Below are positions 26,264 through 35,842 of a stretch of DNA of 64,000 nucleotides, piece after piece. The notes under the pieces were generated by a model. That model worked only from the letters and a program-made list of their open reading frames with translations, did not search any database and had not been told where the DNA came from. Position numbers and translations under genes: made by a program. Origin of the DNA: Allorhizobium paknamense. Lineage in GTDB: Bacteria; Pseudomonadota; Alphaproteobacteria; Rhizobiales; Rhizobiaceae. Location: contig NZ_JAUSWH010000011.1 in the NCBI RefSeq assembly GCF_030815125.1, positions 62,001-126,000 of the forward strand. Reading direction: 5' to 3'. Position 1 is the stretch's first letter, and every line of letters begins with the position of its first letter.

Positions 26264-27133
26264 ATGAAAGGCATCATTCTCGCTGGCGGCAGCGGCACGA
26301 GGCTTCACCCGATGACGCTGGTGACCTCGAAGCAGCTCATGCCGGTCTATGACAAGCCGATGATCTACTATCCGCTGTCGACGCTGATGCTGGCGGGCAT
26401 TCGGGAGATCCTGATCATTTCGACACCGAAGGATCTGCCGAATTTCCAGGCGCTGCTGGGCGATGGCTCGAAATGGGGTATTTCGCTGAGCTATGCCGAG
26501 CAGCCTTCGCCAGACGGTCTGGCGCAGGCCTATATCATCGGCGCAGATTTCGTCGGTTCCGATCCGTCCTGCCTGATCCTCGGCGACAATATCTTCTACG
26601 GTCATGGCATCAACGATCTCTTCCGCAATGCGGTGCGCCGGGAAGAGGGGGCAACCGTCTTCGCCTATCACGTCAACGACCCGCACCGCTATGGCGTGGT
26701 GGAATTCGACCGCGAGATGAAGGCCGTTTCCATTGAGGAAAAGCCGCTGGAGCCCCGGTCCAACTGGGCCGTGACCGGGCTTTATTTCTACGACAAGGAT
26801 GTGGTGGATATTGCCGCCAATCTGAAGCCTTCGCCGCGCGGCGAGCTGGAAATCACCGATGTGAACCGCGTCTATCTGGAGCGCGGCAAGCTCAGCGTTG
26901 AGAAAATGGGCCGTGGTTATGCCTGGCTCGATACCGGCACGCCCGACAGCCTGCTGGAGGCCTCCGAATTCGTGGCGACGCTGGAACGGCGCCAGGGCTT
27001 CAAGATCAACTGCCCGGAAGAAATCGCCTTCCGCCTGGGTTTCATTGATGCCAATCAGTTGAACGTGCTTGCACAGCAATATGGCAAAAGCACCTATGGC
27101 CAATATCTGCAAAGGCTGTTGAAGGGGCTTTGA
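26264..27133 (+). CDS. rfbA: Glucose-1-phosphate thymidylyltransferase
   Basis: 289 aa Rml[70 protein letters not shown] and [20 protein letters not shown] are the canonical blocks. First enzymatic step (dTDP-glucose) although last in the operon. An AAGGAG ribosome site precedes the ATG. A terminator follows at 27187. Confidence 0.95.
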   Translation: MKGIILAGGSGTRLHPMTLVTSKQLMPVYDKPMIYYPLSTLMLAGIREILIISTPKDLPNFQALLGDGSKWGISLSYAEQPSPDGLAQAYIIGADFVGSDPSCLILGDNIFYGHGINDLFRNAVRREEGATVFAYHVNDPHRYGVVEFDREMKAVSIEEKPLEPRSNWAVTGLYFYDKDVVDIAANLKPSPRGELEITDVNRVYLERGKLSVEKMGRGYAWLDTGTPDSLLEASEFVATLERRQGFKINCPEEIAFRLGFIDANQLNVLAQQYGKSTYGQYLQRLLKGL

Positions 27134-27186
27134 GAAAAGCCCCATCCTCGCCTGACGGCAATTTAAGCTTTCCTTGAAAATGCTTT

Positions 27187-27234
27187 AAAGCCCGTAGCCG
27201 ACCTGAAAAGCGGCATACGGGCTTTTGTCTTTTA
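27187..27234 (+). terminator. Rho-independent terminator of the rml operon
   Basis: AAAGCCCGTAGCCG (27187-27200) pairs with CGGCATACGGGCTTT (27211-27225) with one bulge, followed by TGTCTTTT. Confidence 0.8.
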
Positions 27235-27306
27235 TGGTTCATGCCAAACAACGGCGCAAAAAATGGCACGTCTCTAGACGATGAATCTATTGAAAATTTT
27301 GGAAAA

Positions 27307-27381
<75 letters not shown>

Positions 27382-27520
27382 ATCTTGACCGGCTTCGCAA
27401 CCGTGTCGGAACGAGGGGCCTATTGCCACAGCTTGAATCGGAGCGCAAGCGCCAAAACGACTTTCCTGTCATAAAATGTGGAACTTCCGCTTTTTCCCCA
27501 GTTGCGCTATCACCCTTTGC

Positions 27521-27724
27521 ATGAGTGACGAGACCGACCCTTCAAAGCCCTCCGGCCCGCGTGCCAAGCCTGCCACGGCGGCGGATCTGCGCCGCCAACG
27601 CGCGGCGCAGAAACTGCGTGAAAACCTGATGCGGCGAAAGACGCAGGCGCGAGCGCGCCGGGCGGGCGGCGCCGATGAGGGCGAGGGCCTGCCTGCCGCA
27701 AATTCGCCTGAAGGCGATGTGTAA
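27521..27724 (+). CDS. Small conserved hypothetical protein upstream of murA
   Basis: 67 aa, MSDETDPSKPSGPRAKPATA..., very rich in Ala, Arg and Pro with a basic middle (LRRQRAAQKLRENLMRRK). Short basic proteins of this type often stand directly before murA in Rhizobiales. The frame is open upstream to 27476, but the ATG at 27521 gives the natural-looking N-terminus. No recognised domain and no function assigned. Confidence 0.55.
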   Translation: MSDETDPSKPSGPRAKPATAADLRRQRAAQKLRENLMRRKTQARARRAGGADEGEGLPAANSPEGDV

Positions 27725-27843
27725 TAACCTGTCGTCCGGGTTTATTTTCAAATCAAAAGACACTAAAGCAACCGTTTCAAGCCGCACGCGGCAGGCTTCT
27801 CTTAAACCAAGGAAAGGCGGGGTTCGCCCCGTAATCAGCACGG

Positions 27844-29136
27844 ATGGATCGCATCAGGATTGTCGGCGGCAACGCCTTGAACGGTATCATTCCCATTTCA
27901 GGCGCAAAAAATGCCGCCCTGCCGCTGATGATCGCCTCGCTGCTGACCAGTGATACGCTGACGCTGGAAAACGTGCCGCATCTGGCCGATGTCGAGCTTC
28001 TCTTACGCATTCTCGGCAATCACGGCGTCGATGTCGCCGTCAATGGCCGCCGTGAGCGTCAGTCGGGAAGCTATGCCCGCACCGTGCATTTCACCTGCCG
28101 CACCATTGTCGATACCACCGCGCCCTATGACCTCGTTTCGAAAATGCGGGCGAGCTTCTGGGTGATCGGCCCGCTTCTGGCGCGTGAAGGCAAGGCGCGG
28201 GTCTCCTTGCCGGGCGGCTGCGCCATCGGCACACGGCCTGTCGATCTCTTCATCGAGGGGCTGGCGGCGCTTGGCGCGACCATGGAGATCGATGGCGGCT
28301 ATATCGAAGCCACGGCGCCGAAGGGCGGCCTGATCGGCGCAAGCTACACCTTCCCCAAGGTTTCGGTCGGCGCGACGCATGTGATGATGATGGCCGCCTC
28401 GCTGGCGCGTGGCGTTACCACCATCCACAATGCCGCCCGTGAGCCGGAAGTGGTCGATCTCGCCAATTGCCTCAATGCCATGGGCGCGAAAATCTCCGGC
28501 GCGGGCACGCAGACCATCACCATTGAAGGCGTGACCAGCCTTTCGGGCGCGCGCCACCGCGTGCTGCCGGACCGCATCGAAACCGGCACCTATGCCATGG
28601 CCGTGGCGATGGCTGGCGGCGATGTGACGCTGGAAGATACCGATATCGCCCTGCTCGACACCGCCATCGAGGCACTGCGCCGCTCTGGCGCCGAGATTTC
28701 CGCCGTGGATGGCGGCATTCGCGTGATCGGCCATGGCGATGCTATCCGCCCCGTGGATATCGTCACCGAGCCCTTCCCGGGCTTCCCCACGGATTTGCAG
28801 GCGCAGTTCATGGGTCTGATGACCCGGGCACAGGGCGTGGCGCATGTGACGGAGACCATTTTTGAAAACCGCTTCATGCATGTGCAGGAACTGGCTCGCC
28901 TTGGCGCAAAGATCACCCTGAACGGGCAGACGGCCCGTATCGACGGCGTGCAGCGCCTGCGTGGCGCTCCGGTCATGGCCACGGATCTGCGCGCCTCGGT
29001 GTCGCTCGTCATTGCAGGGCTTGCTGCGGAAGGTGAAACGCTGGTCAACCGCGTCTATCATCTCGACCGTGGTTTCGAGCGGCTTGAGGAAAAGCTGACC
29101 CGCTGCGGCGCGATCGTCGAACGAATCAGCGGCTGA
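27844..29136 (+). CDS. murA: UDP-N-acetylglucosamine 1-carboxyvinyltransferase
   Basis: 430 aa. First committed step of peptidoglycan synthesis: transfers enolpyruvate from PEP to UDP-GlcNAc. The catalytic cysteine C126 ([16 protein letters not shown]), the target of fosfomycin, is present. N-terminal substrate site [21 protein letters not shown] is canonical. Full length for the family. Begins the housekeeping run murA-DUF2948-hisD-UPF0262-LMW-PTP-infA-maf-yacG. Confidence 0.96.
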   Translation: MDRIRIVGGNALNGIIPISGAKNAALPLMIASLLTSDTLTLENVPHLADVELLLRILGNHGVDVAVNGRRERQSGSYARTVHFTCRTIVDTTAPYDLVSKMRASFWVIGPLLAREGKARVSLPGGCAIGTRPVDLFIEGLAALGATMEIDGGYIEATAPKGGLIGASYTFPKVSVGATHVMMMAASLARGVTTIHNAAREPEVVDLANCLNAMGAKISGAGTQTITIEGVTSLSGARHRVLPDRIETGTYAMAVAMAGGDVTLEDTDIALLDTAIEALRRSGAEISAVDGGIRVIGHGDAIRPVDIVTEPFPGFPTDLQAQFMGLMTRAQGVAHVTETIFENRFMHVQELARLGAKITLNGQTARIDGVQRLRGAPVMATDLRASVSLVIAGLAAEGETLVNRVYHLDRGFERLEEKLTRCGAIVERISG

Positions 29137-29219
29137 TCGTCACGGTTTTTCGTCGCGCCGTTGCCAAGCGGCGGCGCAATGACTATTTCCAAGGCAATAT
29201 TCCTCCATGGACATTGCTC

Positions 29220-29657
29220 ATGACCGACCTCAAGCTTCTGGCACTCGATAAGGACGATCTCACCATCGTGTCTGCCCATATGCAGGATGCCGTCTTCAAG
29301 CTGGCTGATGTGGAGTATACGGCGCGCAACGGCATTTTCACCCTCAAGGCCAATCGCTTCGTCTGGGAAGAGAACCAGCGCAAAAAGCGCGGCTTCGAGC
29401 GTCGCCGGGCAGCCCTCAGCATCAAACGCGTGCGCGCCGTGCGTTCGGTGGGCATTGATCGCGAAGATCGTGAAAAAGTGCTGAGCCTCCTGGCCGTTGC
29501 CTTCCGTCAGACGGGGGAGGGGCCGGAAGGCGTGATCGAACTGACCTGCGCGGCAGGGGCAACCATTGCGCTTGATGTTGAATGTATCGAAGTTCAGCTT
29601 GCAGATGTCGGCGGCGCGTGGGAAACGAAGGCAAAGCCTGATCACAGCCTGGCCTGA
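29220..29657 (+). CDS. DUF2948 family protein
   Basis: 145 aa. Starts MTDLKLLALDKDDLTIVSAHMQDAV; a TTG two codons upstream is a less likely start. The pattern VWEENQRKKRGFERRRAALSIKRVRAV and CIEVQLADVGGAWETKAKPDH is that of the alphaproteobacterial DUF2948 family, usually encoded between murA and hisD as here. Function unknown. Confidence 0.85.
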   Translation: MTDLKLLALDKDDLTIVSAHMQDAVFKLADVEYTARNGIFTLKANRFVWEENQRKKRGFERRRAALSIKRVRAVRSVGIDREDREKVLSLLAVAFRQTGEGPEGVIELTCAAGATIALDVECIEVQLADVGGAWETKAKPDHSLA

Positions 29658-29735
29658 GGAGAGGCCGCCCCTGGCGGCCCATCGGGCAGGGAAGGCAGGC
29701 AGCAGACTGCGAGACTTCAATAAGGATGCGTTTCA

Positions 29736-31034
29736 GTGGCACTCTGGCTTGAACAGGCATCGGCGGATTTCGAGAGCCGCTTTGCCGCCTTCCTGACGAC
29801 GAAGCGGGAAGTTTCCGAGGACGTGAACACCGTCGTCAAGGCAATCATCGAGGATGTCAGGGCGCGGGGCGATGCAGCACTCGCCGATTATTCCCGGAAA
29901 TTCGACGGTCTCGATTTCACCGTAACGCCCATGCGGGTGAGCGAAGCCGAGATCGAAGCTGCCACCGCTGCCGTTTCATCGACGGTTATCGATGCGTTGA
30001 AGCTTGCCGCCGAGCGGATCGAGCGGCATCACGCCCGGCAATTGCCGAAGGATGATATCTATGAAGATGCCATCGGTGTGGGCCTCGGTTCACGCTGGAC
30101 GGCCATCGATGCGGTCGGCCTTTATGTTCCGGGCGGCACGGCGAGCTATCCCAGTTCCGTGCTGATGAATGCCGTACCCGCCAAGGTCGCCGGTGTGCCG
30201 CGCGTGGTCATGGTGGTGCCGGCCTCCGGTGGTGCGATCAATCCCACGGTGCTGGCTGCCGCCAAGATCGCCGGTGTCAATGAAATCTACCGGATCGGCG
30301 GCGCGCAGGCCGTGGCGGCTCTGGCCTATGGCACCGGGAGCATCGTCCCTGTCGCCAAGATCGTCGGTCCCGGCAATGCCTATGTGGCGGCTGCCAAGCG
30401 GCAGGTGTTCGGCACAGTCGGCATCGACATGATCGCCGGACCCTCCGAGGTGCTGGTGATCGCCGACAAGGACAATGATCCCGATTGGCTGGCCGCCGAT
30501 CTTCTGGCCCAGGCCGAGCATGATCGCGGCGCGCAGTCCATTCTGATCACCGATGATCCGGCCCTGGCGAAGGCGGTGGAAAGCGCTGTTGAGCGGCAGT
30601 TGAAACTGCTGAGCCGGTCCGAGACCGCCGAGGCCAGCTGGCGGGATTTCGGAGCGCTGATCATCGTGAAGGATTTGCAGGACGCCGTGCCGCTGGCCAA
30701 TCGCATTGCCGCCGAGCATCTGGAACTGGCCGTGGCCGAACCCGATGCGCTGATGGCTGGCATTCGCAATGCGGGCGCCATCTTCGTCGGCCGGCATACG
30801 CCGGAGGTGATCGGCGATTATGTCGGCGGCTCCAACCATGTGCTGCCCACCGCGCGGTCCGCGCGCTTTTCCTCCGGGCTATCGGTGCTGGATTTCGTCA
30901 AGCGCACCTCGATCCTGCGGCTTGGGCCGGAGCAGTTGCGCAAGCTTGCCCCGGCTGCCATCGCGCTGGCCGAAAGCGAAGGGCTGGATGCGCATGCCCG
31001 CTCGGTGGCGATCCGCGTCAATCTGGCGGGATGA
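29736..31034 (+). CDS. hisD: Histidinol dehydrogenase
   Basis: 432 aa. Last two oxidations of histidine synthesis (L-histidinol to L-histidine, two NAD). GTG start at 29736 with AAGGA upstream. Signatures: AVGLYVPGGTASYPSSVLMNAVPAKVAGV, IDMIAGPSEVLVIAD, DLLAQAEHD, VGGSNHVLPTARSARFSSGLSVLDFVKR. The protein ends 3 bp before the UPF0262 gene. Confidence 0.96.
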   Translation: MALWLEQASADFESRFAAFLTTKREVSEDVNTVVKAIIEDVRARGDAALADYSRKFDGLDFTVTPMRVSEAEIEAATAAVSSTVIDALKLAAERIERHHARQLPKDDIYEDAIGVGLGSRWTAIDAVGLYVPGGTASYPSSVLMNAVPAKVAGVPRVVMVVPASGGAINPTVLAAAKIAGVNEIYRIGGAQAVAALAYGTGSIVPVAKIVGPGNAYVAAAKRQVFGTVGIDMIAGPSEVLVIADKDNDPDWLAADLLAQAEHDRGAQSILITDDPALAKAVESAVERQLKLLSRSETAEASWRDFGALIIVKDLQDAVPLANRIAAEHLELAVAEPDALMAGIRNAGAIFVGRHTPEVIGDYVGGSNHVLPTARSARFSSGLSVLDFVKRTSILRLGPEQLRKLAPAAIALAESEGLDAHARSVAIRVNLAG

Positions 31035-31037
31035 GCC

Positions 31038-31511
31038 ATGGCAAAGGGCGACTACAGGCTCTCGGATGTCGTGCTGGATGAGACGATCGGGCGTTCGACG
31101 CCGGATGTCGAGCATGAGCGGGCCGTCGCCATTTTCGATCTGATCGAGGAGAACCGGTTCGAGCCCGTCGGCCATCCCGGCGGGCCTTACCATTTGCTGC
31201 TGTCGCTGGTGGATTCCAAGCTGGTCTTTTCGATCAAGACCGAGAGCGGTGAGGATGTTGCCACCCACATCCTGTCGCTGACGCCGCTTCGTCGGATCAT
31301 CAAGGATTACTTCATGATCTGCGAAAGCTATTACGAGGCGATCCGCTCGGCAACGCCCAGCCAGATCGAAGCCATCGACATGGGCCGCCGCGGCATTCAC
31401 AATGACGGCTCGCAGACGCTGATGGACCGGCTGAAGGGCAAGATCGACCTCGATTTCGACAGTGCCAGACGGCTTTTCACCCTCGTCTGCGTGCTTTACT
31501 GGCGCGGCTGA
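31038..31511 (+). CDS. UPF0262 family protein
   Basis: 157 aa. [21 protein letters not shown]..., [42 protein letters not shown] and [14 protein letters not shown] are the blocks of the alphaproteobacterial UPF0262 family, which sits after hisD as here. Function unknown. Confidence 0.88.
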   Translation: MAKGDYRLSDVVLDETIGRSTPDVEHERAVAIFDLIEENRFEPVGHPGGPYHLLLSLVDSKLVFSIKTESGEDVATHILSLTPLRRIIKDYFMICESYYEAIRSATPSQIEAIDMGRRGIHNDGSQTLMDRLKGKIDLDFDSARRLFTLVCVLYWRG

Positions 31512-31521
31512 AGGGGGCGGG

Positions 31522-32007
31522 ATGAGTGCAACCCCGAGAGACATGCCGGAAAAAGCGGGAGAAAGGCCTCGGTCGGTCCTGTTTCTCTGTGGCATGAATG
31601 CCATTCGCTCACCCATGGCGGAGGCCATTGCAAGGCGGCTTTTGCCATCCGGCATCTACATCGCCTCCGCCGGGGTGCGGCATGGCGAGCGTGACGGCTT
31701 CGTGGATGCGGTGCTGGACGAGATCGGCCTGTCGCTCGGCAAGCGCCAGCCGCAGACCCTGGAAGATCTGGAGGATGCCTATTTCGACCTGATCGTGACG
31801 CTGGCGCCGGAGGCGCATCATGCAGCACTGGAATTGACCCGATCCTCCTCCGTCGAGGTGGATTACTGGCCGACCCCCGACCCGACCGTGGAGACCGGAA
31901 GCCGCGATCAGCGCCTGGAGGCCTATCGCGATGTGCGTGACAGGTTGACAAAGCTCATAGAAGAGCGCTTCAAGAGACCCGGAACGCAGCCGCTGGGCGG
32001 CGATTGA
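31522..32007 (+). CDS. Low-molecular-weight protein-tyrosine phosphatase-like protein
   Basis: 161 aa. Catalytic P-loop CGMNAIRS (C-x5-R-S) lies at about residues 23-30, after a strand RSVLFLC. The C-terminal acid segment YWPTPDPTVETGS carries the general-acid aspartate region (DPT). Start ATG 31522 follows AAGGGGGCGG; the frame is open upstream over the UPF0262 end. The second half of the P-loop (MNAIRS) is unlike the textbook GN-[ST]-C-R-S and is common in this rhizobial group. Substrate unknown. Confidence 0.8.
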   Translation: MSATPRDMPEKAGERPRSVLFLCGMNAIRSPMAEAIARRLLPSGIYIASAGVRHGERDGFVDAVLDEIGLSLGKRQPQTLEDLEDAYFDLIVTLAPEAHHAALELTRSSSVEVDYWPTPDPTVETGSRDQRLEAYRDVRDRLTKLIEERFKRPGTQPLGGD

Positions 32008-32127
32008 AACAGGGTGAGAAATGGTGATCGGCGTGGTTCACAAAACCGCGTCGATTGTGTAGTTTCCGCGCACATTTGACCGGCGCTGCTCTTTGCGCGC
32101 CAAAAGACACAGAAAGACAACCCCTCG

Positions 32128-32346
32128 ATGGCAAAAGAAGAAGTTCTCGAATTTCCCGGTATCGTTACGGAATTGCTGCCCAATGCGACGTTCCGGGTCA
32201 AGCTGGAAAATGAACACGAGATCATTGCCCACACCGCAGGCCGCATGCGCAAGAACCGTATCCGCGTTCTCGCCGGCGACAAGGTGCTGGTGGAAATGAC
32301 CCCTTACGACCTGACCAAGGGCCGCATCACCTATCGCTTCAAGTAA
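32128..32346 (+). CDS. infA: Translation initiation factor IF-1
   Basis: 72 aa, standard IF-1 length, one S1/OB-fold: [58 protein letters not shown]. Binds the 30S A-site during initiation. Confidence 0.97.
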   Translation: MAKEEVLEFPGIVTELLPNATFRVKLENEHEIIAHTAGRMRKNRIRVLAGDKVLVEMTPYDLTKGRITYRFK

Positions 32347-32362
32347 GAGCGGAGGTTTCGCC

Positions 32363-32983
32363 ATGGCGGCACCACGCAAGCTGATCCTGGCCTCCGGCTC
32401 GCCACGCCGCGTGGAACTGCTGAGGCAGGTGGGGATCGAGGCGGACCGGCTGATGCCGATGGATCTCGACGAAACGCCGGAAAAGAACGAGCAGCCGCGC
32501 TCGCTGGCCAGACGTCTGGCAACCGACAAGGCAAAGGCTGCGCTGCAAAGCCTTGCCGACGAGCCCGAATGGCAGGGAAGCTTCATTCTGGCCGCCGATA
32601 CCGTGGTGGCGGTCGGGCGGCGGGTTCTGCCCAAGACCGAATTTTCCGATGAAGCGCTTGCGGCGCTCAACCTCTTGTCGGGTCGCGGCCATTGGGTTTT
32701 TACCGGCGTGTGCCTGGTGACGCCGGATCGCAAGCTGCGCCAGCGCGTGGTGGAAACCAAGGTGCGCTTCAAGCGTTTGTCATCCCATGAAATCGATGCC
32801 TATCTCGCCTCCGGCGAGTGGCGCGGCAAGGCGGGCGCCTATGCCATCCAGGGCATTGCCGGAAGCTTCGTGCAGAGGCTGGTGGGCTCCTACAGCAATG
32901 TTGTCGGCCTGCCGCTGCATGAAACGGTGCAACTTCTGACCGGCGAGGGCATGGACGTGGCGGCCCGCTGGCTGGAAGGGTAA
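32363..32983 (+). CDS. maf: Maf-like nucleoside triphosphate pyrophosphatase
   Basis: 206 aa. Maf/Ham1 signature [19 protein letters not shown] at the start, ETP near residue 36, [17 protein letters not shown] and [28 protein letters not shown]. Hydrolyses non-canonical NTPs; linked to septum control by name only. Lies 16 bp after infA with GGAGG upstream. Confidence 0.93.
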   Translation: MAAPRKLILASGSPRRVELLRQVGIEADRLMPMDLDETPEKNEQPRSLARRLATDKAKAALQSLADEPEWQGSFILAADTVVAVGRRVLPKTEFSDEALAALNLLSGRGHWVFTGVCLVTPDRKLRQRVVETKVRFKRLSSHEIDAYLASGEWRGKAGAYAIQGIAGSFVQRLVGSYSNVVGLPLHETVQLLTGEGMDVAARWLEG

Positions 32984-32985
32984 CC

Positions 32986-33210
32986 ATGACGGAAAAACCA
33001 CAGACAAGCGCTGCTGCTGCCAGCGCGAAAGTCGAGCCACTGCGCAAGCCGCGCCCTTGCCCGGAATGCGGAAAGCCCTCTAGCCGGGAAAACTACCCCT
33101 TCTGCTCGGATCGCTGCCGCAATCTCGATCTCTCCCGCTGGCTCAAAGGCTCCTATGCCATTCCAGTAACGGAAGATGAAAGCAAGGCGGGCGACGGAGG
33201 CGAAGAGTAA
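32986..33210 (+). CDS. yacG: DNA gyrase inhibitor YacG
   Basis: 74 aa zinc-finger protein: CPECGK...[21 protein letters not shown] (two CxxC pairs). Known to bind GyrB and inhibit gyrase in E. coli. Two bases after maf. Ends the housekeeping run before tRNA-Phe. Confidence 0.92.
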   Translation: MTEKPQTSAAAASAKVEPLRKPRPCPECGKPSSRENYPFCSDRCRNLDLSRWLKGSYAIPVTEDESKAGDGGEE

Positions 33211-33272
33211 GCTTAGTTTTTCTGCATTTCCGAACGGAAAACCGGGTTCCACGTTTCTCGGGACAATGCTCT
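33211..33272. repeat. Short rhizobial palindromic repeat (family B), copy outside the island's left edge
   Basis: TTAGTTTTTCTGCATTTCCGAACGGAAAACCG ... CTCGGGACAATGCTCT. Another copy, in opposite orientation, lies just outside the right edge of the island (51803-51871). Bases 33273-33447 hold the tRNA-Phe promoter region and no gene. Confidence 0.7.
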
Positions 33273-33447
33273 GGTAGCCTCAAAAAGCATGTTCGTTCAG
33301 GGGCTTGACGGGTTTTTGCGAGGGCGTTCAAAAAAGTGACATTTGCGGCTGGACAGCGGCGAATTAGATGCTATAACCGCCCTCGCTTCCGGGGGAAACA
33401 CTTCCCCCTCCGGTGAAACATCACCGTAGCGGCCAAAAGGCCAGGAT

Positions 33448-33523
33448 GCCCGGATAGCTCAGTTGGTAGAGCAGCGGATTGAAAATCCGCGTGTCGGTGG
33501 TTCAAATCCGCCTCCGGGCACCA
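33448..33523 (+). tRNA. tRNA-Phe (GAA), island attachment gene
   Basis: Complete cloverleaf: acceptor GCCCGGA/TCCGGGC, D-arm TAGCTCAGTTGGTAGAGCA, anticodon stem GCGGA/TCCGC with loop TTGAAAA (anticodon GAA), T-arm GGTGGTTCAAATCCGCC, encoded CCA. The 3' half from the anticodon loop onward is repeated at 51670, marking the island's far end; the tRNA itself remains intact at the left end. Confidence 0.97.
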
Positions 33524-33525
33524 TT
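33478..33525 (+). repeat. Left attachment repeat (attL core) inside tRNA-Phe
   Basis: 48 bp from the anticodon loop (ATTGAAAATCC...) through CCA plus TT, identical to 51670-51717. Bases on either side differ, so the repeat boundaries are exact. Confidence 0.93.
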
Positions 33526-33586
33526 AAGCCTTTAAATTAATTGGTTTTTTTAAAAAATCTTTGATCCTGCTTTTGCTGGAAATACG

Positions 33587-33606
33587 CTAGCGCACGTCTA
33601 GCACAC
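33587..33606 (+). promoter_or_regulatory. Putative integrase arm-type sites, left end
   Basis: CTAGCGCA and CTAGCACA stand 11 bp apart, 62 bp inside the left attachment repeat. The same pair with the same 11-bp spacing (CTAGCGCA, CTAGCGCA) occurs at 51601-51620, 50 bp inside the right repeat. A third, inverted CTAGCACG lies at 33681-33688 just before the integrase start. Role as recombinase/accessory binding sites is inference. Confidence 0.6.
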
Positions 33607-33714
33607 CCCGCGAAATTGCTCTTTCCGATCAAGGCTTGCCGTGCCTACTCACGCACGGATTTGCGCAGCTTTAACGCAGGCGTGCTAGCAACGTAACCGA
33701 TTTCGGAGAGCGTC

Positions 33715-35031
33715 ATGTTGCAGCGCGCGAAGCAGACCAACCAGCCCTTTACCCTCTTTCAGCGCCCTGGTGGCGTTATCTGGTCTGTGCGGTTTTCAGC
33801 CGGAGGCAAGCAGATCAGGAAGAGCCTTGAGACCGACAATTACGATGAGGCACATCATCGGGCCTACCAGATATGGAGCGAGGCGAACTACCGGGTGAAG
33901 AATGGGTTCACCGCAGTCGTTCGGCCGTTTGCGGAAGTGGCCGAGGAGTTCATCAAGCTTGTTGTTGTCGAGAGCGAGCGTAACGACCGCAGCGAATATC
34001 ATTCCCGCGACTGGCCGCCGGTTATTCGTCGCTATCTTGTCGGCTTCTTCGGTAACAAGCCCATCGACACGATCCGTGAACCGGATATCGAGCGCTATGT
34101 AGAATGGCGTCGTAATTATTGGGTTTCTGGCCCAGGTAAGGAGATCGATTTCATTCGCTATGAGCGCGGCGGAAAAGTCCTGCGCCGTTCAGCTCGCCAC
34201 GAGGTGCCGACGTTAAGTCGGCAGCGTGGGGAATTGACTATCGTGCGGGCGTTATTTCAGCAGGCGCTGAAGTGGGGGTATTGCGGCAAGCTCGATATCC
34301 CAGATATCAAAGTCCGAAAGCGCGTTGATAATAGTCGCCCGAGCTTCACCCCGGAAGAATTCGAAACGCTTATCAGCGCCAGTTTGCAACGCATCTATCC
34401 CGATCACAGTGGGCAGGGAAAATTGATTCGTGGCAAAGATGGTAGGGTATGGCGACAATTCCGGCAGAACCTGCATGTCATCTCCGACAGGTTGAAACTG
34501 CACGCTCATATCGAAATCGCATCTGGCACCGGCATGCGCCCAACGGAGCTCAAAAACCTCAACTGGGGCCATGTTGTGGGCTTTCGCTCCGCACGACAAG
34601 GTAAGCTGGAAGATCAGGATGTTCGCTTTCAAGTGCAGGGCAAAGGCAAGCACGGCGCAGTTGTCCCGCAACTGTCCGTCATTCCCTGGCTTCATGCGCT
34701 CTGGGATGCTTTCGAGCGGGAAGTCGGGCGCGAACCGCGTGACGATGATCCTGTTTTCGCTGACCATCAGGGCCAGCGCATTCAGAGCTTCAAGAAAGGC
34801 TTCGCCGAATTACTGAAGGTCTGCAATTTGCAAAAGGATTTTCGCGGCGTGGCCCGCACGACCTATTCCCTACGGCACTATTACATCTCGGAGATGATCG
34901 CTCGGGGCGTCGATGTCTATGACATTGCTCGAAATACGAGGACGTCGATCGCAATGATCGACAAGCATTATGGTCAGGTCAGCACCGAACGTCGGAAGGA
35001 TCAGTTGAGGCCCGATCACAAGGAGTGGTGA
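33715..35031 (+). CDS. Tyrosine recombinase (island integrase)
   Basis: 438 aa. An N-terminal SAM-like DNA-binding half precedes the catalytic domain: R275 in GTGMRPTELKNL, R387-H388 in TYSLRHYYISEM, and the nucleophile Y419 in IDKHYGQVS. The first histidine of the usual HxxR box is a tyrosine (Y384). Adjacent to tRNA-Phe and oriented away from it, the classic integrase position. It should catalyse island integration and excision between the 48-bp repeats. GGAGAG precedes the ATG. Confidence 0.9.
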   Translation: MLQRAKQTNQPFTLFQRPGGVIWSVRFSAGGKQIRKSLETDNYDEAHHRAYQIWSEANYRVKNGFTAVVRPFAEVAEEFIKLVVVESERNDRSEYHSRDWPPVIRRYLVGFFGNKPIDTIREPDIERYVEWRRNYWVSGPGKEIDFIRYERGGKVLRRSARHEVPTLSRQRGELTIVRALFQQALKWGYCGKLDIPDIKVRKRVDNSRPSFTPEEFETLISASLQRIYPDHSGQGKLIRGKDGRVWRQFRQNLHVISDRLKLHAHIEIASGTGMRPTELKNLNWGHVVGFRSARQGKLEDQDVRFQVQGKGKHGAVVPQLSVIPWLHALWDAFEREVGREPRDDDPVFADHQGQRIQSFKKGFAELLKVCNLQKDFRGVARTTYSLRHYYISEMIARGVDVYDIARNTRTSIAMIDKHYGQVSTERRKDQLRPDHKEW

Positions 35032-35196
35032 TTGATACTTGCGGCTCAAGTGGCCGCAGAAGCGGAGCGCTCACGCTTGTCAGTGCCAATGTTGCTGGGG
35101 CTTGACGGTTGTTTTTAGAGTGAATTTTGGCTTACTCCATTGACGGCGATAATTTTTTCGAGCACAAATGAGGTCGAGAAAATTATCGAGGGTCAT

Positions 35197-35838
35197 ATGG
35201 TCGCCACCCATCTTTACGTCGACGAAATTGAAATCAACACGCGCCTGTCGGCATTTGATGCCAGCCGCGAGGAGTTGATCAACGTCGTCAGGGAAGTTGT
35301 TGGTGCTCGTGCAGACGCCGTTGATGATGACCCGATAACCGCCGCCGGTCTGTTTGCCTACATTCATGGCACTCGCAACACTCGCGCTCTTTTCCGCTCC
35401 AAAGGCTGGCGGCATGAGCGGAGAGAAAACATCGAAGCGGTTCGACACCCCGATCGCAATCTCAAAGTGATCTATCAGAGCGTTGATGTTGCGTGTGACG
35501 AGAAGCACGTGCCGCAGGCAATTTCGGGGAAAGGCAGTGGGGCAGAGCGGGCCATTGATCAGGCTCAAGGGAGCCTTTTTGCTGACGGTGAGCTTGACGC
35601 AGTGACATTCGAGCCTGTAACGGCTCCGCCGTCCGGCGTTTGGTTTCTCTGCGTGTCCGTCAACGGTGAAGATGTGCGTGCAGAGCTTTCAAAAGCTGCT
35701 GGGGTTTCGAACGGAAATTTCCGGCAGTTTGAAGAACGTATTTTCATCATCCGCCAGGGTGAGTGGGAAAATGTTCGTGTGAAGGGAGACATTGAGCCGG
35801 ACGGTGTTGAGTTCGAACCCGTAATCCGCCGCAAGTAG
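35197..35838 (+). CDS. Unknown protein paired with HTH-ImmA peptidase
   Basis: 213 aa from ATG 35197, which has GAGGGT 5 nt upstream (MVATHLYVDEIEINTRL); the frame is open to a TTG at 35140. No recognised catalytic motif. Charged N-terminal half (FDASREELINVVREVVGARADAVDDDP), C-terminal half with alternating strands (GVWFLCVSVNGEDVRAELS...FEERIFIIRQGEWENVRVK). It stops 4 nt before the HTH-ImmA/IrrE gene, so the two form an operon. Two-gene units in which a protein of about this size precedes an Xre-ImmA peptidase are widespread on mobile elements and have been predicted to be toxin-antitoxin or defence pairs. Confidence 0.65.
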   Translation: MVATHLYVDEIEINTRLSAFDASREELINVVREVVGARADAVDDDPITAAGLFAYIHGTRNTRALFRSKGWRHERRENIEAVRHPDRNLKVIYQSVDVACDEKHVPQAISGKGSGAERAIDQAQGSLFADGELDAVTFEPVTAPPSGVWFLCVSVNGEDVRAELSKAAGVSNGNFRQFEERIFIIRQGEWENVRVKGDIEPDGVEFEPVIRRK

Positions 35839-35842
35839 GAAA